Part shown: positions 1-9,040 of the stretch, piece after piece
Numbering within the stretch: the stretch's first letter is position 1
How the letters are laid out: each line of letters starts with the position of its first letter
Assembly: GCA_013398955.1 (NCBI GenBank)
Contig: VWPU01018616.1
Coordinates: forward strand, 1-64,000
DNA length: 64,000 nucleotides
Source of the DNA: Callaeas wilsoni
Taxonomy: Eukaryota > Chordata > Aves > Passeriformes > Callaeidae
Direction of reading: 5' to 3'
Made by a program: the position numbers and the translations under genes
Notes under the pieces: model-generated
Told to the model about the DNA's origin: nothing
What the model saw: the letters and a program-made list of their open reading frames with translations, nothing else
Database searches by the model: none

Positions 1-18
1 CAGTGTCAAACCACGACA
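1..18 (+). mobile_element. 3' terminus of an LTR cut by the window edge
   Basis: The first 18 bases end in CCACGACA and match the sense-strand 3' end of the LTR copy at 5872-6944, whose reverse complement ends GTCAAACCATGACA. This suggests a plus-strand LTR ends at base 18. Only 18 bases are visible, so the call rests on a short match; the ERVL-type LTR has a similar end. Confidence 0.4.
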
Positions 19-659
19 GTCAGACATTGACATTCAGGGTTGAAATTCTGAATAGTTCAAAGTAGAATAAATTACATCTTTGGTTATGTAAGGGTGATAT
101 CGGGCTCAAAACAAGACTATTTGCATATAAAAATTTCCATGGAATCTAGCAGACAAAAGATTCTACAAAAGAGCATATTTGTCATAAGCTGAAAGTTAAA
201 GTTGGGCTACAGTAAAAATAGCAGTAATAATAATACAAAATTTACAGTGGAACCAGGCAAATTGTTAATGGGTGGACTCCTTACAGGTAGTCCAGGCCTG
301 ACAGTAGAGCTGAAAGCAGTTAAAGTCAAGTAAAAGACTTCCAAGTATCAGATCTCAAAATTACATGTTTTTCTTAACCCTTAGAACTGCATCAAAATTC
401 AGTAAGTAAATCTGTTCCAGTCATGGAGTCTCTTTTTGCAATACTAACAAGACAGATGAAGACTTAAATCAGCCAGTCAGGTGTTAAATGTGCTAGAGTT
501 CTTCCAATTCCATTTAATTAACAAATGCACACAGAAAACATTAATGTCTATGGGAAGCACAATAAAATGTTTTGGACTTCATACTTGACCCTCTGTGTTC
601 CATACCAGTTGACCTGATTTTCTGATCTGTTTTGGATGTCTCCAGATCCATATCTTCTA
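19..659. other. AT-rich stretch, no gene seen
   Basis: No open frame of note, no recognised repeat and no RNA gene. It does not look like retroviral leader sequence: no primer-binding-site-like TGG motif follows base 18. Confidence 0.5.
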
Positions 660-778
660 AGGAATGCAAAGACTTGATTCTAGGAACAGTTTACTCCATT
701 CCAGGTGGCTCCGAAGACGACCCACCACAGGACACAGCTGAGCCTGTCAGCCATACTGACGGTGCCTCTGGGAAAATG

Positions 779-786
779 TATTTAAG
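779..786 (+). promoter_or_regulatory. TATA box of LTR copy A
   Basis: TATTTAAG sits in the same context (GCCTCTGGGAAAATG before, AAAGGG after) as the TATA-like sites on the minus strand of the other LTR copies, as expected for the U3 core promoter. Whether it is active is unknown. Confidence 0.5.
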
Positions 787-845
787 AAAGGGCAAAGTGG
801 TGCACAGCAATTTGGAGAGACAGGAGTGAAGGGGAAAAAAATAGT

Positions 846-1031
846 GTGAGAAATAACCATCAAAACACCAAGGTCAGAGAAGGAGGAAGTGGAAGAACCA
901 GCACAGACGTTCCTGTGCAGCCCTTGAAGACCATGGTGAAGAAAATTGTTTCTCTGCAGACTACACAGGACGACGCCAGAGCAGATATACTGCAGCCTCT
1001 GGAGGACCCCACACACGGAAACAGGTTCTGA
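846..1031 (+). CDS. LTR-internal open frame (61 codons), sense strand of LTR A
   Basis: This 61-codon frame starts about 60 bases downstream of the LTR TATA box. It encodes a segment with TKVREGG near the start and KTMVKK further on. The minus-strand 181-codon frame of LTR copy B has TKVTGEGG and KTMVKQ in the same order and spacing, so the frames correspond. It matches no protein domain I recognise. The LTR is heavily mutated, so this is best read as a degraded copy of an LTR-encoded frame, not a working gene. It could also be an accidental opening in a low-stop, GC-rich repeat. Confidence 0.25.
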   Translation: MRNNHQNTKVREGGSGRTSTDVPVQPLKTMVKKIVSLQTTQDDARADILQPLEDPTHGNRF

Positions 1032-1356
1032 AGGATCTGTGGACAATAGAGATGAGTCCATGCTGAAGCAATTCTTAAAAGAATGAAGCTTGTATAAAGC
1101 ATACATGCTGCAGTAGAAGAAAAGTGTGAGCAGGAAGGAGTGGTAAAAAGTAATCGTTATGGACTTACTACAATCCTGCTCAGGGCAGGGCAGGCACAGG
1201 AGGGAGACAGGGGAGAAGTGGGTAGAGGAGTTGAGAATTTAGGTATTTTTTAAATTTTGTTTTAATTTCTCACTATCTAAATCTATTTTAGTTAGAATTA
1301 AATTAAACTAATTTTCCCCAAGTTGAGTCTGCTTTGTTAATGATGGTAATTGGTGG

Positions 1357-1937
1357 TGTGCTTTAACCTCAGCCATTAACCAAGCCCCACACAGACTCCC
1401 CCACCAGCAGGTCGGGGGAAAGAATTGGAAGGGTACAAGCTGGAAAACCCATAGGCTGAGATACAAACAGTTTAACAAGAAAAGCAAAAGCTGTGCACAC
1501 AAGCAAAGCAAAATAAGACGTTAATTCACTGCTTCCTATGGGCAGGCAGGTTTTCAGCCATCTCCAGGAGAGCAGTGCCCCATCATACATAACATTTACT
1601 TTGGAAGAAAAATGCCGTTACTCCAAACATCCCCCCTTCCTCCTTCTTCCTCCAGCTTTAAATACTGAGCATGATGCCATATGGTCTGGAATATCCCCTT
1701 GGTCATTTTGGGTCACCTGTCCCAGCTGCGTCTCCTCCCAACCTCCCATGCATCCCCAGCTCCCTCGTCAGCACGGCAGTAGGAAAAGCAGAAAAGGCCT
1801 TGGCTCTGTGTAAACCCTGCGCAGCAATAACAAAAACAGCTCTAAATGATCATCCGTATGTTCAGCACAAATCCAAAACACAACCTCATACCAGCTACTA
1901 TGAAGAAAATTAACTCTACCCCAGTTAAACCAGCACA
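1357..1937 (-). mobile_element. Solo LTR, avian ERVL type, inserted in LTR copy A
   Basis: Read on the minus strand it begins TGTGCTGGTTTAACTGGG, contains GTTAATTTTCTTC, TGGGATATTCC-like and TATA (GTATTTAAAG) segments, and ends GGTTAAAGCACA, so it has TG...CA ends and a length near 580 bp. The layout matches an abundant avian ERVL LTR I know from songbird genomes (recalled, not searched). No internal retroviral genes are present, so it is a solo LTR. The flanks rejoin to give continuous LTR copy A sequence. Short related flanks (ATTGGTGG before, ATAGGTAA after) may be a decayed target-site duplication, but I cannot fix its length. Confidence 0.8.
1656..1665 (-). promoter_or_regulatory. TATA box of the ERVL-type LTR
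   Basis: The minus strand reads GTATTTAAAG in the usual U3 position, preceded by GCATCATGCTCA and followed by GCTGGAGGAAG. It is the expected core promoter of this LTR; activity is unknown. Confidence 0.45.
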
Positions 1938-2030
1938 ATAGGTAAGTGATTTCTCTGTCATGTGATGACCCATAAGCTTCTTCTTGTTTGCAACGGGAGG
2001 AGGGACCAGCAGCCAGCTGAGAACCACAAG
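1938..2030 (+). mobile_element. LTR copy A, second part
   Basis: GGTAAGTGATTTCTCTGTCA followed by GACCCATAAGCTTCTTC continues the LTR A sequence lost at 1356. The reverse complement of copy D has GCTGAGTGATCTCCTTCC then CAGCCCACAGGCTTCTTATC at the same place. The last 80 or so bases of the LTR are not recognisable, so the right end is approximate. Confidence 0.65.
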
Positions 2031-5000
2031 AACCCTGAGAAAATAATTACTGTTTTATGGCACAAGGGCCCAATGAATAAGCACACAATAGATAAGCACA
2101 CATCTAGAAACATTGTTATCATTTGCTGTTTCCTATGATGCCAATATCTCATATTTCTGATCCTGGTCCATTGACTATCCAGGCCAGAACCTCCAAGTCA
2201 CCACTTTACAGGAAAGAAGGAAATTTATGTAACAATGAAAGAAGTACAAATAGGATGCATGTTTTTTAAAATGAGGTTATATACTAAAATGATCACAGAA
2301 AATTAGAGGGAGAATTTCTTCTCTCTAATGTTAGATGTCTACACTGTATATGTCTATATCTGACATAGCGTAAACGTCTACACTGACATAGACTATGGTC
2401 AGTGAACAGAAATGAGGAATATTAGGAACCTTCTACTTTGGATGTAGATAAACAGAGGTATATCTTCTTTATGAAGAAGCCTATAACCTGGTATCTAGCT
2501 GACACTTTGGGTGCCATGTGGTCCTCAGATTTGTTCCTGACTGTGTGAGCACTCAAGGAACATGCAGCAGCCCATGCAAAGCATACCTAAGTATTGACAT
2601 GACTGAGCTGTGTGGAGCTTTGCTACTCTTTAGGAGTTGTCTCTGAATTGTCTTCTCTATCCTGCCTATAGGACCTGGCCACACACCTTTCCCTGAATTT
2701 GACCTGTAGATTACACTTGATATAGGACAGACCCATTAATAACCGCATTGGGTCTGGTGGTTTCTATCTCAGCTTCACAGCATTCAGCTCATTGCCTGAT
2801 TGCATATAATTCTGTGGTCTTTCTCAGTTTTTCATTTTAAATGCCTGAAATGGTTTTAACCTCCAAGTCTAAAAGGGACTTTAGCTATGAATGCGAAATG
2901 GGTGGAGGATTTTGCCCTCAGGCCTACTATGAGGCACTTCCTTAGTCATTTCACTGACTTCCCAGAGTTATACAGACAACCCGGACAAACAGCTCTCGCT
3001 TTTAAGTGGAGAAGGTGCCCAGAGCTATAGCTAGGTTGGAGGATGTTGCTCTTGGAACCATACCTCGTTATCTCTCACAAGTCTTTGTGCAGCCATGTGG
3101 TAAACCAGATTAAGTGTTCAGCACAACACTTCCTCCAAAGAAACTGCTGACTTATTTGTCAGTCTATGAAGAGCAAGGAAAATACTGCTCAAGCCAGTTG
3201 TGGATATCCATTACCAAGGAAGCACTTTTCTAGTCAGGACCAAGACAGTGAGAAAATTTTTTGTACTTTAACGTTTGTATATAAAGTCACACCTCTATGT
3301 TAATTATCAGTTCTCAGGAGGTGATAAGGAGCCTTTCTGAGTCATTATTTAAATGAAGCAGCCTTGGAAAAGCATCACCAGCACTCCATATAGATGAAAA
3401 CTCTAGCAAAGTAGTTCCACAGGGTAGTTTCTCTGGTGGAATTCCTGTCTTAGGAGATTGCCAAAGGCAGCAAAGTCTTTTGCTCTCCTGGGCTACAAGT
3501 CAAAAGTGCGGCTGAGTCTACTGAACAAGTAACCTTGCCCCTGCTTTTTAGCTGCCTCTTCTTTCCTTCCTTGCTTGCAGCCGGAAAATCTTGCCCTGAG
3601 ACCTGTGCTAGCCCCAGTGCTCACTGAGGTCATCCAGAAGAAATAATTTTTAATTTTTTTGTTTTGTTTTGTTTTTCTGAGGGAATGTAAGGGCAGGAAA
3701 GACTAGACAAATGGACTATCTGCTGACTTCAAGAGACACATCAGTTCAATCTGGTGTTCAATAAAATGCCAGAGCTGACACAAGGGAAAGTACCTGGCCA
3801 TGGGTAGTGAGGGAAGGTGTGCGAAAGCAGAATTAAGAGGTCTCAGCTCTATTTCCTAACTGTACTTCAGCTTCTATTTCACTTCTCAGATACAAGTATA
3901 AAGGTAGCAAGCTTTATGGTTCCCCGAAGGACAACAAATGGTCTGAGAATGATAGAGTTTGGCTCTGTTTACTTGTAATAAATCTTTAGGAGTTACAGGA
4001 CTACATGATTTTTATGCCAACAGCCTTTGAAGCCAGCCTTCTAAGTCATTAAATCAGTTGTTTTGTTTGAGGAAATAAATGGTTGAAGCCACCTTGAGGC
4101 TATTTTGGGGGAATTCACATCCCCAATAATCTGTGAAGAGTCCCTTTTATCTGTCATATTGTTTTGTGCTACATATGACTAAATTGTGCCTAGTTTTTCA
4201 GCATATATGAGAGCTGTCTCACCTAACTTCAGATGTATGTGTCTACCACAGCTGACCTAATTCTACCCTGCACTTTCAGTCAGAGAAAAAGTAATTTTTA
4301 AGGCAGTTTCACACAACTAATCTAAACTATACCAGTATACTTTTTCTTTTCATTGCCCACAGTGGAAACACATTGACAAGTTTAGATGTAGCTTTTCTAG
4401 ACATCTATCTGCCTTTGTTCTGCAGAAAGAGGATAGAGTCTAAAGCAACAGATGTGGCAAAATTACACAAAAGTAAATACTGTGGTGCAAGTTGTGAAGA
4501 TCTCTAAAGTGAAACACTTGTAATGCTATACAGATTTTGTGGGTTTTGCACCACATTAGTTCCAGTCCAAACCCCTGCACCATGTAAGCTACAGCTCTGT
4601 GGCATGTCCTACTCTCAGGCTGGGGTGGTGGGACAGGACCTTGTTGTGAGACCCTGCCCTGCCTCTTCCCTGGGGAGCTCCTGCAACTCCCTGCTCCAGG
4701 GAGCCACGTACAGTCCCCAGGGAGCAATTATTGTCCAGAAGTGATTGCTCTGTATTGCTCAAACCATGTCTTTAGTTTATTTTTTGTCAAAGATAAATCC
4801 AGTCTGAGTGCTGAGACCATTTGTTGATGAAAACCTGAAAGTGGTCAGTTGAGCTGACCTGAACGTCCAGTTCAAAAGCAGCGTCTTGACCCAAAGTAAA
4901 AGGCCAATGTGGATATAGTATGTGCTTTCAAATTTATTTACATAACAGAAGCATGTATATAAAAACATATATATATTAAAATGTATAACATTAAATGTAA

Positions 5001-5689
5001 TTTGGGGACCTCACTCTGGTTTGTTTTGCTAGCATACACCCATTGTTTTAGCTCATGGTGTGAGGGACCATAGGTATGAGAAGGCAGACAATGAGAGATG
5101 GATCCACAAAAAAGGTAGTTTCACTGAGATTTGCACTAGTACCTTATCACTTCTTTTTTTGGAGGATATGTTTTCTTCTTGGATAATAACATAGTTACTT
5201 GGGTGTCCTCTACTTGGTCCTGATATTGTTGTCAGTCATGTATAAGTGTAAAAGAACTGGAAGTGTAAGTCATTCCAGGGTCACTTCAACTACTACTAAA
5301 ACATACTGGATTGCATCAAGGCCCCAGGGAAGGTGTTAAAATGTATATAGTGGCTCCATACAACTAGACTTCTGATCTCTACAGCTGTCCCTAAGTATCT
5401 AGGAACATACTGACAGTACAGTTATTCTCCAGTATTATTTAGAACCTTTTCCCCTTAAGCAACTGAAGTTTTGCTGGACTTCTCTGCGACTGCTTATGAT
5501 AGATTTCATAATATTCAATAAGATTCTAAATATAGGCATTCTCCATGTGAAGAAATTTTTATCAGTGACATATGGTCCCAAACAATTGAAAAGAAGAAGA
5601 AAACCAAGTTGGATGTTTGTCAAAGAAATAACAGTTTGATGTGCCATAAATTGAATGGCAGTGTTTAGGTGCTTCCATACGAAGTTTGA
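2031..5689. other. Unassigned AT-rich sequence, no gene seen
   Basis: No repeat or gene recognised. It holds a T-rich low-complexity run near 3649-3676, a short direct repeat of GTCTACACTG (about 2338 and 2376), a GC-richer patch at about 4610-4720 with no convincing frame, and a TATATATAT run near 4968. The 136-codon minus frame at 5435-5845 overlaps CR1 at one end and is judged accidental. Confidence 0.5.
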
Positions 5690-5871
5690 GGGTTGGATAA
5701 TCGTGGACAAAATGAAGTTTAACAAGGAAACGTGCCATATTCTGCACGTGGGATGAGGCAGCCCTGGATGTTCAGACAGACTGGGGAATGAAAGGCTGGA
5801 GAGCAGCATCACAGAAAAGGACCTGGGGTTCGTGGTCAATGGCAAGTTGAATATGAGTCAGCAGTGCCGTG
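5690..5871 (+). mobile_element. CR1 LINE fragment, 5' portion of an interrupted copy
   Basis: The phrases AAGTTTAACAAGGAAACGTG, GACTGGGGAATGAAAGG, CTGGAGAGCAGC, AAGGACCTGGGG, AAGTTGAATATGAGTCAGCAG are typical of the end of the CR1 reverse-transcriptase frame on the sense strand. It stops abruptly at LTR copy B and continues at 6949. CR1 is the main avian LINE; 5' truncation is normal for it. The left border is an estimate. Confidence 0.8.
5868..5871. repeat. Target-site duplication, left copy (CGTG)
   Basis: CGTG directly precedes the LTR start TGTCATGG. Its partner after the LTR is TGTG; the difference is a C-to-T change as expected at a decayed CpG. Confidence 0.55.
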
Positions 5872-6048
5872 TGTCATGGTTTGACATTGGCCCAGTGCCA
5901 GACACTCACGAGAGTCACTGCTCACCCTCCCCTGCCACAGCTGAGCAGAGAGCAGAAAAAATGTTAACGAAGGCTTCACGAGTGAGATAAGGACCAGGAG
6001 AAAACACTTCAAGGGCAGAACAGGCTCAGCTTAAGGCTGCAAAGTGAA

Positions 6049-6054
6049 TTTATT
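6049..6054 (-). promoter_or_regulatory. Poly(A) signal AATAAA of LTR copy B
   Basis: TTTATT on the plus strand gives AATAAA on the sense strand, about 180 bases before the LTR 3' end. Copy D has AATAAA at the equivalent place (56573-56578). Confidence 0.6.
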
Positions 6055-6180
6055 ACTAACAGAATCAGAGGAGTATAACGAGAAGTAAAATAAGCCCTTA
6101 AAACACCTTTTCCCCTCAGCCCCCCCCTACTTCCCACCGATAGTGCAAGGAGTCAGGGCATGGGGGCTTTGGTCAGTCCA

Positions 6181-6726
6181 TCACTGAGATTTTCTTCTGC
6201 TGCTTTGAGAGAGGAGTCCTTCCCCTGTGAGACTGTGGGGTCCCTCCCACAGGAGACAGTTCTTTGTGAACTTCTCCCACATGGGTCCAAATCTCACTAG
6301 CAGCAGTCCTGCCAAAACTAATGCAACATGAACTCCCCTCACAGGCACACAGTCCTCCCAAAACTGCTGTGGCGTTGGTCTCTCTTTCCACGGGGTGCAG
6401 TCCTCCAAGGCCGGGCTTCTCCAGCCTGGAAGCAGAGGCTTCTTTCTCCTCTGGGTCTCCCACTGGATCCCAGCCTCCTCCAGGCATCCACCCGCTCCGG
6501 CATGGGCACCTCCTCCACGAGCTGCGGGTGGATCTCTGCATTCCCCGTGGATCCATGGGCTGCAGGGGCACAGCTGCTTCACCATGGTCTTCACCACGGC
6601 CTGCAGAGGAATCTCGGCTCCGGTGCCTGGAGCACCTCCTCCCCCTCCTTCTCCAGTGACCTTGGTGTCCCCATGTTGTTTTCCCTCATGTGTTCTCCCC
6701 TCCTCCTCTTCGCTGACTAGGAGCAA
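6181..6726 (-). CDS. 181-codon open frame inside LTR copy B, sense strand
   Basis: This is the longest open frame in the window and it lies wholly inside the LTR, on its sense strand, about 40 bases downstream of the degenerate TATA position. The product would be rich in Gly, Glu, Pro and Trp. It has TKVTGEGG near residue 21, IPLQ then KTMVKQ near residues 40-50, QFWEDC near residue 120, and a related KFTKNCLLWEGP near residue 155, so it is internally repetitive. LTR A keeps the TKV...KTMVKK part and LTR D keeps IPLQPM and QFWKNCSSWEG in pieces. I do not recognise a domain. A GC-rich, stop-poor tandem repeat can be open by chance, so expression or function is not implied. It is not a host gene. 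Confidence 0.3.
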   Translation of the reverse strand: MLLVSEEEEGRTHEGKQHGDTKVTGEGGGGGAPGTGAEIPLQAVVKTMVKQLCPCSPWIHGECRDPPAARGGGAHAGAGGCLEEAGIQWETQRRKKPLLPGWRSPALEDCTPWKERPTPQQFWEDCVPVRGVHVALVLAGLLLVRFGPMWEKFTKNCLLWEGPHSLTGEGLLSQSSRRKSQ

Positions 6727-6944
6727 AACCTCCTGACTTTGTTTTGATTTTCTTCTTCACTATGTCATCACAGAGGCATTACTAACCTCTCTCCTTGGCC
6801 CAGGTTTGGCCTGCAACATGTCCATCTTCAGAGCCATCAGCCATTGGTGCTGCTGGACACGGTAGAATCTTACAGGAACTTTCTACAGGATCCGTCTTTG
6901 TGGCCCCCCGCTACCAAAAACCACACGGTGCCAAACCAATAAAA

Positions 6945-6948
6945 TGTG
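6945..6948. repeat. Target-site duplication, right copy (TGTG)
   Basis: TGTG follows the LTR end and pairs with CGTG at 5868-5871. Removing the LTR and one copy restores a CR1 sequence of the form CAGCAGTGC-YGTG-GCAGCTAGGAGGG, which is what intact CR1 copies show. Confidence 0.55.
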
Positions 6949-7557
6949 GCAGCTAGGAGGGCCAAGCATGTCAGGTGGCATCAGCATTGCCAGCCAGGCA
7001 AGGTAGGGGATTGTCCCTCTCTGCTCTGCACTGGAGCAGCCTCACCTCAAGTGCTGGGGCCAGTTTTGGGTGTCACAGTATAAGAAGAATATAAAGCTGT
7101 TAGAATGCGTCCAAAGGAGGGCCATGGAAATGGTGAAGGGTCTGGAGGGGAAGCTGCATGAAGAGTGTCTGAGGTCACTTGTTCTGTTCAGACTGGTGAA
7201 AAGGAGACTCATGCAAGACCTTATTACAGTTCCAACTTGCTTGTGAGGGGAAGTGGAGGGGCTGGCACTGATTCCTTCTTTCTGGTGATCAGTGATGGGA
7301 CCCAAAAGAATGGCCTGAAGTTGTGTCAGGGGCGGTTTAAGTTGAATATCAGGAAAAGGTTCTTCACCCAGAGGATGGTTGGGCATTGGCTACACGCCAG
7401 GGAAGTGGTCTCAGCACCATCATAACAGAGTTCAACAAGCATTCAGACAACACTTTCAGGCATATGGTGTGATTCTTAGGGTTGTCCTGTGCAGGGCCGG
7501 TAGCTGGATTTTGATGGTCCTTGTGGGTCCCTTCTAACTCAGGATATTCTATGATTC
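6949..7557 (+). mobile_element. CR1 LINE fragment, 3' portion of the interrupted copy
   Basis: The CR1 resumes with AGGAGGGCCAAG and runs through GGGGATTGTCCCTCTCTGC, CAGTTTTGGGTGTCACAG, GAGGGCCATGGAAATGG, AGGAAAAGGTTCTTCACCCA to the 3' end CAGGATATTCTATGATTC. The terminus places it in the CR1 group whose antisense starts ATAGAATATCCTG, the same group as the copy at 12595-13088. The frames seen here are decayed CR1 and 3' UTR, not host genes. Confidence 0.9.
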
Positions 7558-8240
7558 CGTCTTTGAACAACAGTAGGAGAGACGATTTTAATATGACACT
7601 GAGGCAAATTCTTCTCTTCATATTCTTATTAACGCCTTCCTTATTTACTCAAGAACTTAACTTGGGCACTGGATGTGATTCACTATCTTTAAAGGGCATA
7701 GGATATTGGTTTCTTTTATTAGCTTGTACTGATTCTGGTTCACTTTGGAAGGAGAAGCCATGGAGTTTCCCTGAGTTCTTGGTGAGCCTTCAAGTACATA
7801 TTTATGCACCAATCAACGTTGATACAAAAATCCGAATTGAAGCACCTGCTGTTCTAGATCAAGTATGACAGAATTTGACAGTGAAACCAAAGTCATCTTG
7901 TGCCATCTGAAAAGCCTCATGATATGGTGCCTGCCTTCCAGTGGCCACTCAAAGAGATGTCTGTCTCCGTCAGGTCCTCTATCCTTTCTGTCAACAGCAT
8001 GTAAAATACCTTGCTGTGACTAAAATGTCGGCAGAACCAGAGAAACTGGATCTCATGAGCAGTGTGTATTCAAGGACTACATCCAGTGTCCAGACATGAA
8101 GCATCGGAATTGGAGAAATTATTTCAGACAGCAGTCTTTTGTCACTTACTACAGTGTTTTAATGAAAAACTCTTGAAAAACAGCAACACAGAATGACCTA
8201 TGAGAATAAAACCTGTTTTATTGTCAGCCCATCACAGTAA
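7558..8240. other. Unassigned sequence, no gene seen
   Basis: Ordinary AT-rich sequence between the CR1 and the palindrome. A 115-codon plus frame (7521-7868) begins in the CR1 end and runs on; its product has no recognisable feature beyond a short hydrophobic stretch and is judged accidental. Confidence 0.5.
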
Positions 8241-8374
8241 CCTGTGGAAGTGACAACCTAACAGTGTTCATAGAATATCACAATAGAATTATTGCGATAA
8301 TAGTTTGATAATCATAATCACAATAATTCTATTGTGATATTCTATGGACACTGTTAGATTGTCACCCTTACAGG
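8241..8374. repeat. Near-perfect palindrome (inverted repeat, about 134 bp)
   Basis: The core arms 8250-8294 and 8321-8365 are 45 bases each and pair with only two mismatches (one a possible G-T). Weaker symmetry continues without gaps outward to 8241/8374 and inward through the 26-base centre. It ends where LTR copy C begins and has replaced the last 20 or so bases expected at that LTR terminus. It could be a palindromic non-autonomous transposon or a fold-back made during replication. I see no clear target-site duplication. Confidence 0.9.
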
Positions 8375-9040
8375 AGACTGGATGTCAGACACTCAGCTGC
8401 TCTCTCACGCTCCTGCTCCTCAACAGGACAAGGGGAGAAAATACGAAGAAAAAGCTCAGGGGCTGAGATAAAGATGCTCTCCCATTGCTATCACAGGCAC
8501 GGTAGACTTGGGGGAAAATAATTTAAATTATTTCCAATTTAATATAGAGTTGGATGATAAGAAACAAAGACAAAATCTAAACCGCCTTCCACAAATCCCT
8601 AAGGGCACAAGGGGAACAGGGAATGCGGACTGTGGTCAGTCCATAACAACTCTTCTCTGCCAGTCCTTCCTTCTCATACTTTGCTGCTGCTACTGCATGG
8701 ACTCTCCATATTTGCAGCTTCCTTCAGGAATATCCAACTTCTCCAGGGTGGGGTCCTCCACGTACTGCAGGGTGGATACTTGCTCCACCATGATCGCCTC
8801 CAAGGGCTGGCAGACTCCTCTGGGGATTCTCTGTTTTGCTGCCTGGAGCACCTCCTCCTCCTCCTCCTCTCCTCTGTAGGGCTGTTTCTCACACTATTTT
8901 TCCCTCACTCTTCTCTTGGTCAGTTTTTTTGCCCTTTCTTAAACCCTTTCTCCCCTGAGGTGCCACCCTCTTGGCTGCAGGGATCAGCTGTCCCCACTGC
9001 AGCCCCCACTGCCAGCATATGAGCATCTGCACCCAGTTCA
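8375..9040 (-). mobile_element. LTR copy C, diverged member of the same LTR family
   Basis: Plus-strand landmarks follow copy B in order: GTCAGACACTCA, AGGGGAGAAAA, GCTGAGATAAAG, TGTGGTCAGTCCAT, GCAGGGTGGATAC, TGCTCCACCATG, GCCTGGAGCACCTCC, GGGCTGTTTCTCACAC, CCTTTCTTAAACCC. The last gives a TTTAAG TATA-like site on the minus strand near 8940. It is about 670 bp, shortened inside relative to copy B, and its left terminus is replaced by the palindrome. The right end is approximate. The overlapping open frames of 113-123 codons here belong to this repeat. Confidence 0.75.

Larger units (their letters stand above)
660..1356 (+). mobile_element. LTR copy A, first part (retroviral LTR, plus strand)
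   Basis: The sequence aligns by eye with the reverse complements of the LTRs at 5872-6944 and 56392-57430. Shared features are a TATA box (TATTTAAG at 779-786), a following AAGGTCAGAGAAGGAGG-type segment, and near the right end AATTAAATTAAACTAATTTTCC followed by AAGTTGAGTCTG, which matches the poly(A) region of copy D. The left boundary is vague because the 5' part of U3 is diverged or truncated. The element is broken at 1356 by an ERVL-type LTR and resumes at 1938. Confidence 0.75.
5872..6944 (-). mobile_element. LTR copy B, solo LTR of a long avian retroviral LTR family
   Basis: This 1073-bp insert interrupts a CR1. On the plus strand it starts TGTCATGGTTTGAC, so the sense strand (minus) ends in ...CATGACA. 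The sense orientation is set by AATAAA on the minus strand at 6049-6054 and by alignment to copies A and D, where a TATA box lies upstream of that signal. A series of degenerate units with GGGCTGCAG and CTGGAGCAGG-like words fills the middle. No gag, pol or env follows, so it is a solo LTR. The sense 5' end has lost the canonical TG (TTTTATTGG). Class is uncertain; copy D lies next to a gammaretrovirus-like remnant, and the 4-bp target duplication would fit that class. Confidence 0.85.

Noticed and set aside
1936..1950. AATAGGTAAGTGAT as a splice donor
   Set aside because: It is where LTR copy A resumes after the ERVL insertion; the sequence is explained by the LTR, and no exon precedes it.
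3649..3676. T-rich run as the tail of a retroposed gene
   Set aside because: No recognisable transcript copy or target duplications flank it.
6173..6736. Several overlapping frames of 110-181 codons as host genes
   Set aside because: All lie inside LTR copy B, which has target duplications and splits a CR1. The sense-strand frame is kept only as an LTR-encoded candidate.
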